NCBI GenBank assembly: GCA_002389505.1
Contig: DGPA01000015.1
Coordinates: 2,927 to 9,422 of the forward strand
Direction of reading: 5' to 3'
DNA: 6,496 nt
Origin: Halieaceae bacterium UBA4452
GTDB lineage: Bacteria > Pseudomonadota > Gammaproteobacteria > Pseudomonadales > Halieaceae
The notes under the pieces are model-generated. The model had not been told where the DNA came from. It searched no databases and saw nothing but the letters and a program-made list of their open reading frames with translations. Both the position numbers and the translations under genes were made by a program. Of the stretch, positions 6,476-6,496 are shown one piece after another. The stretch's first letter is position 1. Each line of letters opens with the position of its first letter.

Positions 6476-6496
6476 GGCTGAATTTGCCGGTTAACA

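Overview
The window shows three genes, all on the minus strand, so transcription runs from the right end to the left. In transcription order they are a TonB-dependent outer-membrane receptor (6465 to 3268), a large lipoprotein built from two near-identical 440-residue halves (3231 to 451), and the first 102 codons of a PhoB-type response regulator (306 to the window edge). The PhoB fragment resembles the PhoB proteins of Gammaproteobacteria. The outer-membrane proteins are acidic and rich in Asp, Gly, Ser and Asn. Together with a moderate base composition this suggests a Gram-negative, probably marine gammaproteobacterium. The genus cannot be read from the window.

Layout. 6466-6496 is only the ribosome-binding region of the receptor gene; its promoter lies outside the window. 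The receptor has a signal peptide, two periplasmic Ig-like/carboxypeptidase-regulatory-like domains, a TonB box, a plug and a C-terminal barrel ending in Phe. A 36-base gap leads to the lipoprotein gene, so the two are very likely co-transcribed. The lipoprotein has a clear lipobox, a Gly/Ser/Asp linker and two tandem predicted right-handed beta-helix units with conserved cysteines and Asp pairs. The 144 bases between its stop codon and phoB hold inverted repeats but no gene and no convincing Pho box. No RNA gene, insertion sequence, CRISPR array or plus-strand gene is supported.

How the genes may work together (inference). A receptor and a lipoprotein encoded side by side recall SusC/SusD-like pairs, in which a surface lipoprotein captures a ligand for a TonB-driven channel. 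The adjacent phosphate-regulon regulator suggests the ligand may be a phosphorus source. The most interesting feature is the internal duplication of the lipoprotein: 49 consecutive residues are identical between the halves, although their DNA differs at about 26 of 147 positions by hand count, all silent. This indicates an old duplication with both copies under strong protein-level constraint.
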